DNA of 64,000 nucleotides, from positions 2,356,001 to 2,420,000 of the forward strand of contig NZ_CP102826.1 of assembly GCF_025643595.1 (NCBI RefSeq). Reading direction: 5' to 3'. Shown here in pieces: positions 14,709 through 23,551 of this stretch. Origin of the DNA: Saccharopolyspora rosea (lineage in GTDB: Bacteria; Actinomycetota; Actinomycetes; Mycobacteriales; Pseudonocardiaceae). The position numbers and the translations under genes are program-made. The notes below the pieces were generated by a model. The model was not told the origin of the DNA and did no database searches. It saw nothing but the letters and a program-made list of their open reading frames with translations. Numbering within the stretch: the first letter of the stretch is position 1; every line of letters begins with the position of its first letter.

Positions 14709-16742
14709 ATGGACACAAGGCGTCGCATGGCGCCACAACGCGGTAGCAGGCAAGCCTCTCCCACGGCGGCAACGCCTTGGGGCGTCGCCGAAACGGTCCC
14801 GATGAGACCGGTACCGCCGGGGGCGGCCGACACAGTTCCGCTGCGGATGCGGTCGGCTGGTCGTGAGCTCGCTGCCGAACAGACGGTGCGGATGCAGCGG
14901 ATACCGGCGGAGAGCCGAACCGGCGACGCGAAGCGGCGATACGTGAGCGGACTCGACGGTCTGCGGGCGCTCGCGGTCCTGATGGTGCTCGTCTACCACG
15001 GGAACGTGGCGTGGTTGCCGGGCGGATTCCTCGGCGTGGACGTGTTCTTCGTCATCAGCGGGTACCTGATCACGGATCAGCTGTGCGCCAAGTGGCAGCA
15101 GAAGGGTGGCCTGGAGCTGCGGACGTTCTGGGTGCGACGGGTCCGGCGGCTCGTTCCGGCGGTGCTGGTGGTCCTGGTGGTCGCCACGGCGGCAGCAACG
15201 GTCGTGAAACCCGATCTGCTGTCCGGTATCGGCGGTGAGTTGCTGGCGGCGGCGACGTTCACCAGCAACTGGTGGGCCGTCGTCACCGGGGCGTCGTACT
15301 TCTCGCAGTTCGGTGATCGATCACTGCTCCTGCACCTGTGGTCACTCGCAGTGGAGGAGCAGTTCTACCTGGTCTGGCCGTTGGTGCTGTTCGTGGTGCT
15401 GCGCCTGGTACGGCGTCGGAGCGTACGGGCCTGCATCGCGTTCGCCATGGCCTGCGCCTCCGCCATCGCGATGATCGTGCTGCACGATCCGGGAGCTGAC
15501 GCGTCGCGGGTTTACTACGGCACCGACACGCATGCGTTCGGTCTTCTGCTGGGTGCCACGTTGGCGATCGCGATGCCGTCGGAGTGGTTGGCGGGCTTGA
15601 AACGTGCCGGCGCCAGCGTCCTCGGCCTGCTCGGCCTGGTCGGCGTGGTGGGGCTCGTCTTCATGGCGGTACTGCTCGGCGGGTCGAGCGAGTTCCTGTA
15701 TTCCGGCGGTTTCGGCTTGGTCGCCGTCCTCGCTGGTGTGGTGGTGGCAGCGGCGATCCCGGCGGCTGGTTGGTTCGGCCGCCTGCTCAGCTGGCGAACT
15801 CTCCGGTGGATCGGCCTGCGCTCCTACGGGATCTACCTCTGGCACATGCCGGTGATCGTGCTGTTCTCGGCCACCGGTGCAGCCGGTTCCGACGCCTTGT
15901 TCGTGGGTTTGGTCACAGCTGTTTCCCTCGTGGCTGCGGCGGTCTCCTTCCGTTGGGTTGAGCAACCGTTCCGCCGTAACGGTATCCGCGCGACGATCCG
16001 TCGACTGGCCGCTCCATCAGGCACTGGCGGTACCGGGACGGGGCAAGCTGTCGTCGCCGGTAGCGTGGTGCTGGTCCTCCTCGCGGTCGTGGGCGTGGTG
16101 ATCGCGCCGCCGAAGGACGATCTCCAGTCCCAGATCGCCGCAGGCGAGGGTGCGGCCGAGGCCACCCCGTCGAACCCTGCCCCCACACCCCCGGTCTCGC
16201 CGTCGACCGAGGTGCCCGTCATCGAAGGAACTCGGGCACCCGGCATCGAAGAACGTCGTGTGCCGGGGACCGGGGTGACCGGTTTCGGCGACTCCGTCAT
16301 GGCGGCAGCCGGCACCGCGCTGCGGGAAAGGCTGCCGGGCGCGACCTTGGACGTGAAGATCGGCCGCCAGATGTGGGACCTTCCGGACCTGGTCGCGTCC
16401 GAACGCGACGGCGGCAGGCTGGGCTCGGTGGTCGTCGTCGGCTTGGGTACCAACGGCGACTTCAACACCAGCACCCTGGAACGCGTGATCTGGGAAGCCG
16501 GACCGCAGCGCGAGGTCGTACTGATCAACATCAGTACCCCCAAGCCTTGGCAGGACCGGGTCAACGCGAAATTGGCGGAAGCAGCAGCCAGGTGGTCGAA
16601 CGTCACCGTGGTCGACTGGCGCACCGCGGCCCAGAAGCACCCGGGTGCCCTCTGGGACGATGCCACGCACCCGCGGAACCCCGATGGCACCGACCTCTAC
16701 GCTGACCTGGTGGTCGAGGCGCTTCCACCCCAGGTCAAATGA
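14709..16742 (+). CDS. OatA-like membrane acyltransferase with C-terminal SGNH domain
   Basis: A 677-residue integral membrane enzyme that should O-acylate a cell-wall or surface glycan. Residues 1-75 are disordered and cytosolic and carry three similar motifs, ETVPMR, DTVPLR and QTVRMQR. The acyltransferase-3 domain follows: YVSGLDGLRALAVLMVLVYH with the catalytic His, GGFLGVDVFFVISGYLI, and HLWSLAVEEQFYLVWPL, with about ten membrane helices. After a Pro-rich linker, the extracellular SGNH domain has GFGDSVMAAA (GDS nucleophile), GLGTNGDF, and DATHPRNPDG (Asp-x-x-His). AAGGGG precedes the ATG. The downstream OmpR/HK pair is on the same strand. Confidence 0.9.
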   Translation: MDTRRRMAPQRGSRQASPTAATPWGVAETVPMRPVPPGAADTVPLRMRSAGRELAAEQTVRMQRIPAESRTGDAKRRYVSGLDGLRALAVLMVLVYHGNVAWLPGGFLGVDVFFVISGYLITDQLCAKWQQKGGLELRTFWVRRVRRLVPAVLVVLVVATAAATVVKPDLLSGIGGELLAAATFTSNWWAVVTGASYFSQFGDRSLLLHLWSLAVEEQFYLVWPLVLFVVLRLVRRRSVRACIAFAMACASAIAMIVLHDPGADASRVYYGTDTHAFGLLLGATLAIAMPSEWLAGLKRAGASVLGLLGLVGVVGLVFMAVLLGGSSEFLYSGGFGLVAVLAGVVVAAAIPAAGWFGRLLSWRTLRWIGLRSYGIYLWHMPVIVLFSATGAAGSDALFVGLVTAVSLVAAAVSFRWVEQPFRRNGIRATIRRLAAPSGTGGTGTGQAVVAGSVVLVLLAVVGVVIAPPKDDLQSQIAAGEGAAEATPSNPAPTPPVSPSTEVPVIEGTRAPGIEERRVPGTGVTGFGDSVMAAAGTALRERLPGATLDVKIGRQMWDLPDLVASERDGGRLGSVVVVGLGTNGDFNTSTLERVIWEAGPQREVVLINISTPKPWQDRVNAKLAEAAARWSNVTVVDWRTAAQKHPGALWDDATHPRNPDGTDLYADLVVEALPPQVK

Positions 16743-16834
16743 CCGCGTCACCATTCGTCACGGCTCGTGCGCGGCCTTGCGGGGCGGTCTTCGGGACGTC
16801 CGAACCGGGTGACGGGGCTGGTCGGCGCGAAGCC

Positions 16835-16840
16835 GATACT
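16835..16840 (+). promoter_or_regulatory. -10 element for leaderless OmpR-regulator transcript
   Basis: GATACT lies six bases before GTG 16847, with no ribosome site. It suggests the two-component pair has its own promoter separate from the acyltransferase gene. Confidence 0.5.
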
Positions 16841-16846
16841 GTTCGG

Positions 16847-17521
16847 GTGTCACACGTTTTGTTGATCGAGGATGATCCCGCGGTGCGGGAGGGGATGCAG
16901 CTCGGCCTTGGCCAGCAGGCACATGTGGTGCGGACCGCGTCGACGGGGGAGGAGGGGCTCGCTGTTTTCCGGTCGCAGCCGCCGGACATCGTGGTGCTCG
17001 ATCTGATGCTGCCGGGGATGGACGGCTTCGAGGTGTGCCGCCGCATCCGCGGCTCCGGCGAGGTCCCGATCATCATGCTGACGGCACGAAGTGACGATCT
17101 GGACGTGGTCAGCGGGCTGGAGGCGGGCGCCGACGACTACGTGGTCAAGCCCGTCCAGCCCCGGGTCCTCGACGCCCGAATCAGGGCTGTGCTGCGTCGT
17201 GGCGCATCACCGCAGCCATCGGCCCAGACCCACGGGGACCTGGTGATCGACCGGGCCTCGCTGGTGGTGACCAAGGCCGGCAACCGGGTGGCGCTGGCGC
17301 CGACGGAGCTGCGGCTGCTGCTCACCTTGTCCGCGGCACCAGGTCAGGTGTTCAGCCGACAGCAGCTGCTGGAGGCGGTGTGGGAACACGACTACCTCGG
17401 GGACTCCCGGCTCGTCGACGCCTGCGTGCAACGATTGCGCTCCAAGATCGAGGACAGCCCGGCGAGCCCCGCCTACGTGCAAACAGTGTGGGGCTTCGGC
17501 TACCGCTTCGGACCGGTTTGA
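16847..17521 (+). CDS. OmpR/PhoB-family response regulator
   Basis: A 224-residue two-component regulator. The receiver domain has LLIEDDPAVREG (acidic pocket), the phospho-acceptor Asp in VVLDLMLPGMDG, the Thr in IIMLTAR, and the Lys in VVKPVQPR. The C-terminal winged helix begins near residue 130 (LVIDRASLVVTKAG) and ends VQTVWGFGYRFGPV. It is followed after 16 bases by its histidine kinase. Its targets may include the neighbouring envelope genes; this is positional inference. Confidence 0.93.
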   Translation: MSHVLLIEDDPAVREGMQLGLGQQAHVVRTASTGEEGLAVFRSQPPDIVVLDLMLPGMDGFEVCRRIRGSGEVPIIMLTARSDDLDVVSGLEAGADDYVVKPVQPRVLDARIRAVLRRGASPQPSAQTHGDLVIDRASLVVTKAGNRVALAPTELRLLLTLSAAPGQVFSRQQLLEAVWEHDYLGDSRLVDACVQRLRSKIEDSPASPAYVQTVWGFGYRFGPV

Positions 17522-17537
17522 TAGTGAAAGAGGTCCG

Positions 17538-18965
17538 GTGAGGTCTCCCCGACTCCTGAGCGGGCTGCGCGTTCGGCTCGTGTTCGCTTTCCTGCTGGTG
17601 TCGATGGTGGCCGTGGCCACGGCCACCATCGCCGGCTATGCCACGGCACGTTCGTCCCTGCTGGCTGCGGACCAGAACTCGGCAGTCGCCGAGGTACGGC
17701 AGCGCGTGACCGCACTCGCTCCGGACCTGACCTACCCCCCGGACCAGTCGTCGTTGGACGCGCTCGCCGCGCAGCTTCCCACCGGCGCCACCGTCGTCTA
17801 CCACGATCTGCGTACTCCGGGAACGCCGCTCGACCCGGCGATCTCTGCGCAACTACAGGCAGCCGTGCGCACCCGTTCGCGAGTCGAAGTGCAGCGGGTC
17901 GGCACCCCCCGAGGGCCCGCGCTGGTTATCGGGATGCCCGTGCTGACCAGGCGGTCAAGCGCCGCGAGCGTGCCTTCGGGTGTGGAGGTCTACGTCGTTC
18001 ACGACCTGTCGGCCATCCAGCAACAGATCAACACCCAAGCCCGCATGGCGTGGCTGACGGGTGTGCTCGCAGTGCCGCTGGCCGTGCTGGTCGCGCTGCT
18101 GTCCGCCAGAGGCGTGCTGCGACCGGTGCGCGAGCTCCGCCGAGCGACGATCAGGCTTTCCGACGGAGACCTCACCGCACGGCTCCAAGTGCGCGGTAAC
18201 GATGAGCTGGCCGAGCTCGCGAGCACCTTCAACAACACCGCAGCGGAGCTGGAACGCATCGTTGCCGAACTCCGACGCATGGAAGCCGACGCTCGCCGAT
18301 TCGTCGCCGACGTCTCCCACGAACTGCGCACTCCGCTGAGCGCGATGGTCGCGGTGACCGACATCCTTGAACGGGAGGCTTCTCACCTGCCGGACGACGC
18401 GGCCAGATCGGCCCAGCTCATCGTGCGGGAAACCCGTCGGCTGGCCCGGTTGGCCGAAGACCTGATCGAGGTTTCGCGATTCGACGCGGGCTCAGCCCAG
18501 TTGGTGCAGGAATACACCGATGTCGGGGAAGCGGTGAGGGCGACACTCGACGCCAGGCGGTGGACCGATGCTGTGCAACTGGAGCTGCCGAACGGAGTGT
18601 TCGCCAGGCTGGACCGGCGCCGACTGGACGTCATCGTCGCGAATCTGGTGGGTAATGCCCTGCGCCACGGCCGACCACCGGTTTCCGTGGTTCTCCGGGA
18701 CACCGAGGACCAGGTCGAGCTGGAGGTCACCGACCACGGTCCTGGGCTGAGTCCCGAAGTGCAGCCGCACGTGTTCGACCGGTTCTACAAGGCGGACGTG
18801 GCGCGGAGCCGTTCGGAGAGCAGCGGGCTCGGGCTCGCGATCGCCCAGGCCAACGCCCGGCTGCACGGCGGCGACATCCAAGCCGGCAATCTTCCAGAAG
18901 GAGGGGCCAGGTTCGTGCTCCGACTCCCTCGCCACGACGGTGCAGGGGGACCGATCGAGTTCTGA
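17538..18965 (+). CDS. sensor histidine kinase, partner of the OmpR regulator
   Basis: A 475-residue kinase. TM1 (LVFAFLLVSMVAVATATIAG) is followed by an extracytoplasmic sensor of about 140 residues and TM2 (LTGVLAVPLAVLVALLSARG). Then come a HAMP domain (RPVRELRRATIRLSDGDL), the dimerisation domain with the phospho-accepting His in DVSHELRTPLS, an N-box (NLVGNALRHG), DHGPGLSP and GLGLAIAQANARLHGG. GTG start with AAAGAGG upstream. Sensor ligand unknown. It is convergent with the GerMN-like lipoprotein gene, 44 bases away. Confidence 0.93.
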   Translation: MRSPRLLSGLRVRLVFAFLLVSMVAVATATIAGYATARSSLLAADQNSAVAEVRQRVTALAPDLTYPPDQSSLDALAAQLPTGATVVYHDLRTPGTPLDPAISAQLQAAVRTRSRVEVQRVGTPRGPALVIGMPVLTRRSSAASVPSGVEVYVVHDLSAIQQQINTQARMAWLTGVLAVPLAVLVALLSARGVLRPVRELRRATIRLSDGDLTARLQVRGNDELAELASTFNNTAAELERIVAELRRMEADARRFVADVSHELRTPLSAMVAVTDILEREASHLPDDAARSAQLIVRETRRLARLAEDLIEVSRFDAGSAQLVQEYTDVGEAVRATLDARRWTDAVQLELPNGVFARLDRRRLDVIVANLVGNALRHGRPPVSVVLRDTEDQVELEVTDHGPGLSPEVQPHVFDRFYKADVARSRSESSGLGLAIAQANARLHGGDIQAGNLPEGGARFVLRLPRHDGAGGPIEF

Positions 18966-19009
18966 ACCGCGGAGGCCGGGTGGCGCCGAATCCACGTGCC
19001 GTGGTCGGC

Positions 19010-19567
19010 TCAGCTCATCGCCGGACACGTGCGGTTGGCGATCCGGTCCCCGATTCCCTTGTGCAGCAGGATGTCGACGGTCGTTCCTCGCGTCGTTCCG
19101 CCGCGCGCCGAGTCGACCGCGAGGGCCGTGCACACGACCTGGTCAACGGCCAGCGGTGACAGGTCATAGGACGGGAGAACCACGGTGATCACACGATCTG
19201 TCACGACGACGTTCACATCCACCAGTGCCGCACCGAGTTCAGGCACCTCGGTACGAAGCCCCTTGGTCTCCGCCAAATCGCTGAGCCCCGCCCCGAGCAT
19301 CAGGTACTGCACCGCACCCCGCACGTCACCGAGCTTGCCGTAGGAAACGTCCCCAACCGTGCCGCCCGTCGGGACGATCACCGGACGAAGGGTGTTGCCT
19401 TCCAGGTAGTAGAGCGTCGGGCCAGCCGCGATGCCGGTCGGAGGCTCCCCGGCATCACTCACCTCGTTCGCCGTCGCGCCACCACATCCGGCGACCAACG
19501 AGATTCCCACCAACACCATCGCGAGTCGCCACCACAACGAGGCCGATCTTGGGCTTGCACGGTGCAC
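19010..19567 (-). CDS. GerMN-like secreted lipoprotein
   Basis: About 185 residues. The signal has the membrane core LAMVLVGISLVAG and lipobox VAGC. The mature part (TLYYLEGNTLRPVIVP, then AVQYLMLGAGLSDLAE, VNVVVTDRVITVVLPS) resembles the GerMN domain found in spore-germination protein GerM and in the actinobacterial lipoprotein LpqB. I chose GTG 19567 because it leaves a short, normal signal and has GACCAT six bases upstream (leaderless pattern); ATG 19633 with GAGCGGAA is an alternative that adds 22 residues. Its position between the two-component pair and the emb gene suggests an envelope role. Confidence 0.65.
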   Translation of the reverse strand: MHRASPRSASLWWRLAMVLVGISLVAGCGGATANEVSDAGEPPTGIAAGPTLYYLEGNTLRPVIVPTGGTVGDVSYGKLGDVRGAVQYLMLGAGLSDLAETKGLRTEVPELGAALVDVNVVVTDRVITVVLPSYDLSPLAVDQVVCTALAVDSARGGTTRGTTVDILLHKGIGDRIANRTCPAMS

Positions 19568-19722
19568 GCCACGATGGTCCCATGCCGTCCGCAACGCCGG
19601 GGGAGTGCGCGCCAGCACGCTGCTCAAGCTCATCGCGTTCCGCTCGGATCCGCACCTGAACCTGTCCGCGGCGGCCTGTCCTGGGGCGAGCGGCAGTGGT
19701 GTGGTTGCTCGTTCGTTCCACA

Positions 19723-22236
19723 TCACTGTTGGCGGCGTGGCGCGGCCGGGTCGTCGGGTTCGAGGTGGACGTCGTCCCGGTTGTTGGAGTCGGGTGCGAG
19801 GCCGGGGAGCCGCACGGGCCTGGGCGGAGGGCCTGGCCTCCACCACCCCGAGTGGGTTTCGGTGTGCAGGTGCATCGCCGCACTGGCGGGGAGGGCGTCG
19901 GGTTCGTAGGGGTGTACCGCGTACAGCGAGCCCCAGTCGCGGTCGATGTCGCCGCTCAGGTAGGTGGGTAGTTCGGTCATGGTGGTGGCGACGTTGAGGT
20001 AGCCGAAGGGGCCGCCGCTGCCGGGTGCGGACCAGCCTTGGCCGATGTCGCGTACCTCGGCACCGCCGGCGATGCGGTAGCGGGGCAGGTCGGCGATGCC
20101 GTGGTGGATGCTGGTGATGTTCAGGCAGGGGTGGACCATCGCGGCGGTCCATTCCACGAACGTGGGAGCGCTGCCGATGAGGTCGGTCATGCGGGTCAGT
20201 CGCGGCGCGCGCGGGGCGCTGACAGCGAGCCAGCCCTCGGCGCCCAGTGCTCGGTCGCGGGCGGTGATGCGCACCTTGGTCGCCTCGCGGGCGCGTCCGT
20301 CCACCCGGATCCGATGGTCCGTCCACTGTGGCTGTTCGGGGGTCTGCGCCACGTCGACCCGGTCGAGAATTTCGAATCCCTGCGGGGTGTCCCGGCCGAA
20401 TTCGACGGCGAGGGAGTTCGGTCGGGAGAGCTTGCCCGCCGCGCTGACGACGAGGGGAACTTCGCCGCCGCGGGCGCGGTCCGGGAGGTCGTACCAGGGA
20501 GTGCGGAGGTCGCCGGTGCCGGACGAGCCGTGGCTGCCCCAGACCGGAGCGCGGTCGGAGCCGAAGCGGTGCGGTGGGGTCCAGGTCGGTCGTCCGGTCT
20601 CGTCCCGGCTCGTGGGCAGGCCGTCCCGGCGGAAACCGGTGCTCGTCGCCCGCAGGTAGCTTTCGGGTGGATCAGCGCGGTCCGGTGGTGGCGTGGCACC
20701 GGGTTTCGCGGTGGTCGGTTGGTGTGCGGAGATGTCGAGCATCCCCTCGATCGGATCGTTTTCGACCTGGACGTGGTCGGACAACCCGCAGCTGGCACCG
20801 GTGAGCTGGGCGACGTTGTCCTGCGCGAGGTTGTAGGTGTCCCACCGCTCGGGGATGACCTTCGCCAGCGAGGCGAGTTCGGCCAGCATGAGCAGCGTGC
20901 AGACGATCGACAGTGGCGCGGTGCCGAGCCGCAGTGCCCGCGATCGGTCTTCCACGGCAGCGCTGCCGGGGTTGTGTTCGTCCAGCCGGAGGTGTTCCAC
21001 GAGTGCTGCGACCCCGGCGCCTGCGGCCACCAGGAGCAGCCCGGTGCTGATGGCGTGCCCGTTGATCGAAGGCGGTTTGTCGAACCAGGGCACGCCCCAG
21101 CCGGACACGTACCACCAGGCGTTGGTGCCGGTGAACGAGAAGGCCAGCACCGCCATCAGTCCGGCGAAGAACGCCGCCCGGTTGCGCCGCGAGCGCAGCA
21201 CGGTGCTGCTCGTGGCCAGCGCCGTCAACGCCGCCACGGACCCGCCGACCGCGGCGAACACGCCGAAGTGGTGGGTGTGCTTGGTGGGGGTGAGCGCCAG
21301 GACCACGAAGTACAGGCCCCCGACGGCGAGCAGCCGGCGGCTCGGGCCGAGCGCGGCACCGCGGATCCGCCCGCGCCGCAGCAGCACGACCGCGCAGGTG
21401 GCCAGGCACAGCACCATCAACAGCACCGGGAACCGGCGGGTGAGCGAGCCGTCGGGGGACTGGCTGAACAGCAGTGCGTAGCGGCTCAGCTCCTCGTACC
21501 AGGTCTGCGACGGTCCGATGTCGGTGCGCACCGCGGTCGCGTCGGCGACCGTGGCCCAGGTCTGGTCGGAGAACGCCACGGTGAGGATCACCGCGCCCGC
21601 GGCCGCGATCGGGGCCAGCACCGCCGTCCAGCCGACCTGCTCCGCTCGCCGTTGCACCAGCTTCAGCAACGGCTTGGCCGCCGCGACGAGCGGCAGCACC
21701 GCGACCATGCCGTGTGGGTTCACCGCCACCGCCAAGGCTGCCGCGATCAGGCCGAGCGCTGCTGGCAGGAGTTGACGGGTGGCGACCGAGCGTTCCGCTG
21801 CGCACAGCGCGAGGAGCGCGAAGACGACGACGATGGGTTCCGGTCGCAGTCCGTTGTCGTAGGGCAGCCAGCACGCGAGGAACACCGCGGCGGCAGCCCA
21901 CCCGGCCGCGCGGCTGCGCCGCACCCGCTGCCCGAGTCGCGGTAGCAGGAACCGGCTGATCAGCAACCAGCTGAGCAGACCCATGCCCAGGGCGGGCAAC
22001 CGGATCCACGGGGTGGCGGTCGAGATCGCCACGCAGCGGGCCTGCAGTTCGACGAACCAGCCCATCGGCGCGACCGTGCCGGAGAACCACCGGTAGAAGT
22101 CGTTGACGTAGCCGAGGTCGTCGCGGACCCGGGCCATGGTCAGGAAGTAACCGTCGTCGGCGGTCATCGCGCCGATCAGCCACCACGCCACCAGTGCGGC
22201 CGCCACAACGCATCGCGCGGCGTCGGCCGCGGCCAC
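19723..22236 (-). CDS. emb: arabinosyltransferase (Emb type), membrane and C-terminal part after an apparent frameshift
   Basis: 837 codons covering most of an Emb/GT-C arabinosyltransferase, which adds arabinose from decaprenyl-phospho-arabinose to wall arabinan. TADDGYFLTMARV carries the acidic loop after the first helix of the GT-C core; HTHHFGVFAAVGG is another conserved loop. About ten helices follow, then the extracellular C-terminal carbohydrate-binding domain (SSGTGDLRTPWYDLP, EWTAAMVHPC). Its start overlaps the end of the N-terminal part (22176-22943) by 61 bases in another frame. Together they make about 1090 residues, the length of intact Emb proteins. GTG 22236 could restart translation. 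Confidence 0.85.
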   Translation of the reverse strand: MAAADAARCVVAAALVAWWLIGAMTADDGYFLTMARVRDDLGYVNDFYRWFSGTVAPMGWFVELQARCVAISTATPWIRLPALGMGLLSWLLISRFLLPRLGQRVRRSRAAGWAAAAVFLACWLPYDNGLRPEPIVVVFALLALCAAERSVATRQLLPAALGLIAAALAVAVNPHGMVAVLPLVAAAKPLLKLVQRRAEQVGWTAVLAPIAAAGAVILTVAFSDQTWATVADATAVRTDIGPSQTWYEELSRYALLFSQSPDGSLTRRFPVLLMVLCLATCAVVLLRRGRIRGAALGPSRRLLAVGGLYFVVLALTPTKHTHHFGVFAAVGGSVAALTALATSSTVLRSRRNRAAFFAGLMAVLAFSFTGTNAWWYVSGWGVPWFDKPPSINGHAISTGLLLVAAGAGVAALVEHLRLDEHNPGSAAVEDRSRALRLGTAPLSIVCTLLMLAELASLAKVIPERWDTYNLAQDNVAQLTGASCGLSDHVQVENDPIEGMLDISAHQPTTAKPGATPPPDRADPPESYLRATSTGFRRDGLPTSRDETGRPTWTPPHRFGSDRAPVWGSHGSSGTGDLRTPWYDLPDRARGGEVPLVVSAAGKLSRPNSLAVEFGRDTPQGFEILDRVDVAQTPEQPQWTDHRIRVDGRAREATKVRITARDRALGAEGWLAVSAPRAPRLTRMTDLIGSAPTFVEWTAAMVHPCLNITSIHHGIADLPRYRIAGGAEVRDIGQGWSAPGSGGPFGYLNVATTMTELPTYLSGDIDRDWGSLYAVHPYEPDALPASAAMHLHTETHSGWWRPGPPPRPVRLPGLAPDSNNRDDVHLEPDDPAAPRRQQ

Positions 22237-22943
22237 CGGCGCGTTCGCCGTGGGATCCGGTGTGCGACGACGCCGTCGATGCGGCGCAGCGCGACCAGTG
22301 ACCCGGCGCAGCCGAGCACGGCCAGTGCCATGACACCGAGCTTGAGCGGGCTCGGGTGGCTGTCGTAGCGGTCGTCGACCTCGGCTGAGAACGACAACCC
22401 GCGCACCTCGTCGACGTTTCCGTCCACATCGGAGTAGATCCCTGTCAACTGCGGACGTATGTCGCCTGCGGCTTGCGCGATCGGGGCATCGCCCGCGGAA
22501 GCGGTCGTCCCGGCACCATCGGAGTGCACGGTGATCTCGCAGTCGCCCTCGGGCAAGCGGGCCGTGCCGAGTTGCTGGCCCCGCACCAGCAGGCGCAGCC
22601 GGTCCTGCTGGATCTCCAAGCGCAGCCCGGTGAGATCGCCGTACTCCGCCTCGGGCGGGTTGGTGCTCAGCAGCACCGCCGGGTCAGGGCTGCGCGCGTC
22701 CAGGCTGCGCGCGGTGGCGCACGGCACGCGCAGGTCGAGCCGGATCGGTTGGTAGGCCGACAGCGGTGCCGACACCGCTCGGGTGCCCTGCTCGGTCGGC
22801 CAGTGCAGCGTGGTGATCTCGTACTGGACGGGCAGGAACGGCACGGCCACGGCGGCCAACGCGCCCACGAGCCCGCACAGCACCGCGAACCGGCGCAGCG
22901 CGCCCGGCTTTCGAAGAGGATCAGTCGTCACTCGCATGCTCAT
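22176..22943 (-). CDS. emb: arabinosyltransferase (Emb type), N-terminal part before an apparent frameshift
   Basis: 255 codons. A first membrane helix (FAVLCGLVGALAAVAVPFLP) is followed by the extracellular N-terminal domain of Emb proteins (VQYEITTLHWPTEQGTRAVS near residue 41, LRLEIQQDRLRLLVRG, GIYSDVDG) and a second helix (LGVMALAVLGCAGSLVALRR). After ALRRIDG the frame runs into about 28 residues unlike Emb (ending WWRGG), while the other frame reads RRRRTPDPTANAPVAAADA, as expected for the continuing linker. A one-base indel near 22250-22275 would restore one gene. It is either a real lesion, a sequencing error, or a split gene. Confidence 0.8.
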   Translation of the reverse strand: MSMRVTTDPLRKPGALRRFAVLCGLVGALAAVAVPFLPVQYEITTLHWPTEQGTRAVSAPLSAYQPIRLDLRVPCATARSLDARSPDPAVLLSTNPPEAEYGDLTGLRLEIQQDRLRLLVRGQQLGTARLPEGDCEITVHSDGAGTTASAGDAPIAQAAGDIRPQLTGIYSDVDGNVDEVRGLSFSAEVDDRYDSHPSPLKLGVMALAVLGCAGSLVALRRIDGVVAHRIPRRTRRWPRPTPRDALWRPHWWRGG

Positions 22944-23355
22944 CGGTCCAGGTCGGATCGGTCAGGGCGGAGCTCCGGCGGGCGGACGGCGGAGGCGGCC
23001 GCGCACCCGGCGAGCACGACGATCAACGCGTGCTGCAACCCGACGTGGCCGCCCAGAAAACCCAGCACAGGCGGGCCGACCAGGCGCGCCAGGCGATCAC
23101 TGTCTTCGTGCCGAGCCGTCGCACCAACGGCCCGGTGTCGAGGAGCCCGGTCATCGAGCCGATCGACAGTCCGAATAGGACCATTCCCAGCTGGCCGGTG
23201 GAGGCGGCCAAGGCATCGCGGACGGCCGGGGTGCGGGTGACCCAGGAGGCCAGGGAGATCCCGGGCAGGAAGAAGACCACCTGCAGCGCTCGGCGTCGGG
23301 CGGTCGTGCCGGGATGGGCGGCGAGCTGCGCGCCGCTCTCGGTGCGGTCAGACAT
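22940..23355 (-). pseudogene. MFS transporter with a large internal deletion
   Basis: The first ~75 residues (GISLASWVTRTPAVRDALAA, then GQLGMVLFGLSIGSMTG and GPLVRRLGTKTVI) are the start of a major-facilitator transporter. The sequence then switches frame and reads the end of one: ARLVGPPVLGFLGGHVGL, then QHALIVVLAGCAAASAVRP and a stop overlapping the emb start codon. About 270 middle codons are missing. It was divergent from and presumably repressed by the TetR gene at 23552. Confidence 0.75.
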
Positions 23356-23415
23356 GGTTGGCGTCAGTGAGGCGTGGTCGGGGCGATTGCACTCGTGCGG
23401 ACGCACATGGGCGTC

Positions 23416-23458
23416 GTTGCGTACGATCGTACATAAAGTGCGTACGACCGTACGCAAC
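23416..23458. promoter_or_regulatory. two tandem palindromes, TetR operator
   Basis: GTACGATCGTAC (23421-23432) is a perfect 12-base palindrome and GCGTACG-AC-CGTACGC (23440-23455) a second with a two-base centre. GTTGCGTACG at 23416 and CGTACGCAAC at 23449 are also inverted copies of each other. The site lies between the start of the broken MFS gene and the divergent TetR gene, the standard place for a repressor of both. Confidence 0.75.
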
Positions 23459-23551
23459 GGGCCGGACGGCTTACCGATCACCCCGCCGCCGGCCGGGAAC
23501 CGCGTCCGTCGACAATGCCCGGAGCGGCTGTCGAAGGAGGTGGTGCGGGAG

